From Kiritimatiellia bacterium (GTDB taxonomy: Bacteria; Verrucomicrobiota; Kiritimatiellia; RFP12; DVOR01): 5,763 bases of DNA. The notes under the pieces are model-generated. The model ran no database searches. It was not told where the DNA came from and was given only the letters and a program-made list of their open reading frames with translations. Made by a program: the position numbers and the translations under genes. The stretch is from positions 1-5,763 of the forward strand of contig JAGCML010000059.1 of assembly GCA_017646485.1 (NCBI GenBank), read 5' to 3'. Shown in pieces: positions 4,518 through 5,763 of the stretch. Numbering within the stretch: position 1 is the first letter of the stretch; the number at the start of each line of letters is the position of its first letter.

Positions 4518-5225
4518 ATGGAGTTTCAGGATAAGGTTGTTGTGATTACTGGTGGGGCGCAGGGCATCGGAAAGTGTTGCGCAGAGCTCTTCCAACGTGA
4601 AGGCGCAATTGTACAAATCATTGACTGCCAACCGGGCCCTTGGTTTGTGGGAAATCTTGCAGAAAAGGCCACCTTAGAAGCATTTGCCGCAGAGGTAATC
4701 CAACGTTATGGTCGAGTAGACGTCTTGGTCAATAATGCGTTACCGCTCTTTAAAGGCATTGATACATGCACCTATGAAGAATTCGCCTACGCACAGGCCG
4801 TGGGCGTCATTGCGCCCTTTTACTTGGCAAAGTTGTTTAAGGATGTTTTTTCCCCAGGGGCATCCATCATCAATATCTCCTCCTCACGCGACCGAATGAG
4901 CCAACCGCAATCCGAGAGTTACACCGCAGCCAAGGGTGGCATCGCGGCATTGACGCATGCGTTAGCCGCAAGTTTTGCTGGGAAAGTGCGCGTCAACTCC
5001 ATCTCGCCAGGGTGGATTGATACCACCGACACCACTTATGAAGGCCCCGACGCCATCCAACACTTCGCAGGGCGTGTGGGGCATCCGCTCGACATTGCCA
5101 ACATGGTGTGCTATCTCGCCTCTAAAAAAGCGGGCTTTATCACAGGCGAAAATATCTGCATTGATGGCGGCATGACACGCCAAATGATTTACCATAACGA
5201 CTGCGGCTGGACCTTTAATGGCTAA
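4518..5225 (+). CDS. Classical-type short-chain dehydrogenase/reductase (SDR), substrate unknown
   Basis: This is a complete 235-residue single-domain Rossmann oxidoreductase, normal length for the family. The cofactor motif TGGAQGIG is at residues 11-18. Asp36 at the end of strand 2 suggests NAD(H) rather than NADP(H). The active site shows Ser122 with Tyr135 and Lys139 in YTAAK, then SPGWIDTT (163-170) and the C-terminal TGENICIDGGM. Departures from textbook SDRs: GNLAEK (Asn46 where Asp is usual), NNAL instead of NNAG (72-75), and Gly96 at the position aligned with the helix-4 Asn of the catalytic tetrad. I recall a similar subfamily (NNALPL, MIYHNDCGWTF tail) in Firmicutes with the same changes, so they may be a family trait. 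The gene has its own strong promoter, overlaps the next gene by 8 nt, and the pair sits between two copies of an intergenic repeat. The substrate cannot be named. Confidence 0.9.
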   Translation: MEFQDKVVVITGGAQGIGKCCAELFQREGAIVQIIDCQPGPWFVGNLAEKATLEAFAAEVIQRYGRVDVLVNNALPLFKGIDTCTYEEFAYAQAVGVIAPFYLAKLFKDVFSPGASIINISSSRDRMSQPQSESYTAAKGGIAALTHALAASFAGKVRVNSISPGWIDTTDTTYEGPDAIQHFAGRVGHPLDIANMVCYLASKKAGFITGENICIDGGMTRQMIYHNDCGWTFNG

Positions 5226-5583
5226 CAATATGCCAACGTCTATCCCTCAAACAACACCACAGATCAGCAAAGCGAAGCCTGAAGCGGTTTTATTAGCGAC
5301 GCGACAAAGGGGCATTCATAACATCCGCATGCTCTCTATCTGCAATACGCTCTTAACTATTGGCATAGTTTTAATCACTATAATCGTTGTGTTTATTTTA
5401 TTCTCACCTATCATAGATAGACAAATTAAACGATCTGTTATTTTGTCTGTCGCACTTCCCCTTCCGTTTTTTATTGGAGTCAAAGCATCCATTGTAGAAA
5501 AACGTTTAGAAACAGAACGCCTGCAACTCGCACTAACCGAAGCTTGTCTCGAAGAGTATTACAATTACAATTTTGACAATTAA
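5218..5583 (+). CDS. Hypothetical small protein with two predicted membrane helices
   Basis: I do not recognise this 121-residue protein. After a polar N-terminus with Gln, Thr and Pro (1-20) and a basic stretch (RQRGIHNIR, 29-37) come two hydrophobic segments, about 39-63 (rich in Ile, Leu and Val) and 73-91. They are joined by a short basic loop (DRQIKR, 67-72). A charged, probably helical tail (92-113, EKRLETERLQLALTEACLEE) ends in YYNYNFDN. By positive charges, both ends would lie in the cytoplasm, making a hairpin in the inner membrane. The ATG at 5218 overlaps the SDR stop codon by 8 nt and lacks a Shine-Dalgarno, which suggests translational coupling; a second ATG at 5230 is a possible start. 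The sequence is visibly more AT-rich than the SDR gene. The function is unknown; linkage to the SDR is the only context. Confidence 0.7.
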   Translation: MANNMPTSIPQTTPQISKAKPEAVLLATRQRGIHNIRMLSICNTLLTIGIVLITIIVVFILFSPIIDRQIKRSVILSVALPLPFFIGVKASIVEKRLETERLQLALTEACLEEYYNYNFDN

Positions 5584-5660
5584 CCACACCTAAATCCGCT
5601 TTAACTCTACGGCAGTGAACGACCGCCCTAGTCCCCACGCCCTTGCTCGCAGAGCGCAGA
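5584..5660. other. Short intergenic gap after the membrane-protein gene
   Basis: This 77-bp gap separates the 121-residue reading frame from the right-hand repeat copy. It contains no hairpin with a U-run, so no terminator for the SDR unit is visible before the repeat begins. I see nothing else supportable. Confidence 0.5.
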
Positions 5661-5763
5661 AAATAAGGGTGATAGTCACAGCTCCGCTCGCAGAGGTAAA
5701 TTTGTAAGATGCTGTAAGCCCTGAAGGGGCGACAGATTACAGCCGGGGGTAAGCGAAGCGTAG
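5661..5763. repeat. Degenerate AAGGGCGACAG-headed repeat, right copy (runs off edge)
   Basis: It has the same order as the left array: a box AAGGGTGATAG (5665-5675), CGCTCGCAGAGGTAAATTTG (5685-5704), then a second box AAGGGGCGACAG (5724-5735), GCCGGGGG (5742-5749), and GCGAAGCG at the end of the window. Orientation is the same as at 4127-4320. It contains ATGCTGTAAG (5709-5718), present in diverged form in the first left unit and absent from the second. It is truncated by the window edge. Confidence 0.8.

Overview
The window looks like ordinary chromosome from a bacterium with dispersed, low-complexity intergenic repeats. Two clues point tentatively to the PVC superphylum (Verrucomicrobiota, Kiritimatiellota or Lentisphaerota, possibly gut-associated). 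First, the intergenic repeats read on the minus strand like the short CCACGGA-type and CACCAAATA-type repeats, with boxes resembling GCCCTGAAAGGGC, that I remember from such genomes. Second, three of the five genes lack a Shine-Dalgarno sequence. This assignment is from memory, not from a search.

Layout. Positions 1-1609 (minus) hold a housekeeping pseudouridine-synthase pair: truA (tRNA) followed, after a 53-nt pyrimidine-rich gap, by an rluD-like gene (23S rRNA) that runs off the left edge. truA appears to start from an extended -10 promoter so close to the ATG that the mRNA would be nearly leaderless. Positions 1620-2103 hold no credible gene, only a mosaic of short repeat families. Positions 2104-4061 (minus) form the complete rpsA unit: an extended -10 promoter, a leader of about 124 nt with possible hairpins, a six-domain ribosomal protein S1, and a strong intrinsic terminator. 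A nested inverted repeat lies just upstream of the promoter.

Positions 4127-4320 hold a tandem array of degenerate AAGGGCGACAG-headed repeats. A second copy begins at 5661 and runs off the right edge. Between them, on the plus strand, lies a two-gene unit with a near-consensus promoter: a short-chain dehydrogenase/reductase and an unknown 121-residue protein with two predicted membrane helices, overlapping by 8 nt. This unit is the accessory part of the window.

Functionally, the left and centre are translation machinery: rRNA and tRNA pseudouridylation, and S1, which recruits weakly structured or Shine-Dalgarno-less mRNAs. The right-hand pair is metabolic or unknown. I did not find a new defence system, CRISPR array, tRNA, rRNA or transposase gene. 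The most interesting items are the repeat-bounded SDR/membrane-protein pair, the nested dyad and leader of rpsA, and the S1/SD-less start theme.
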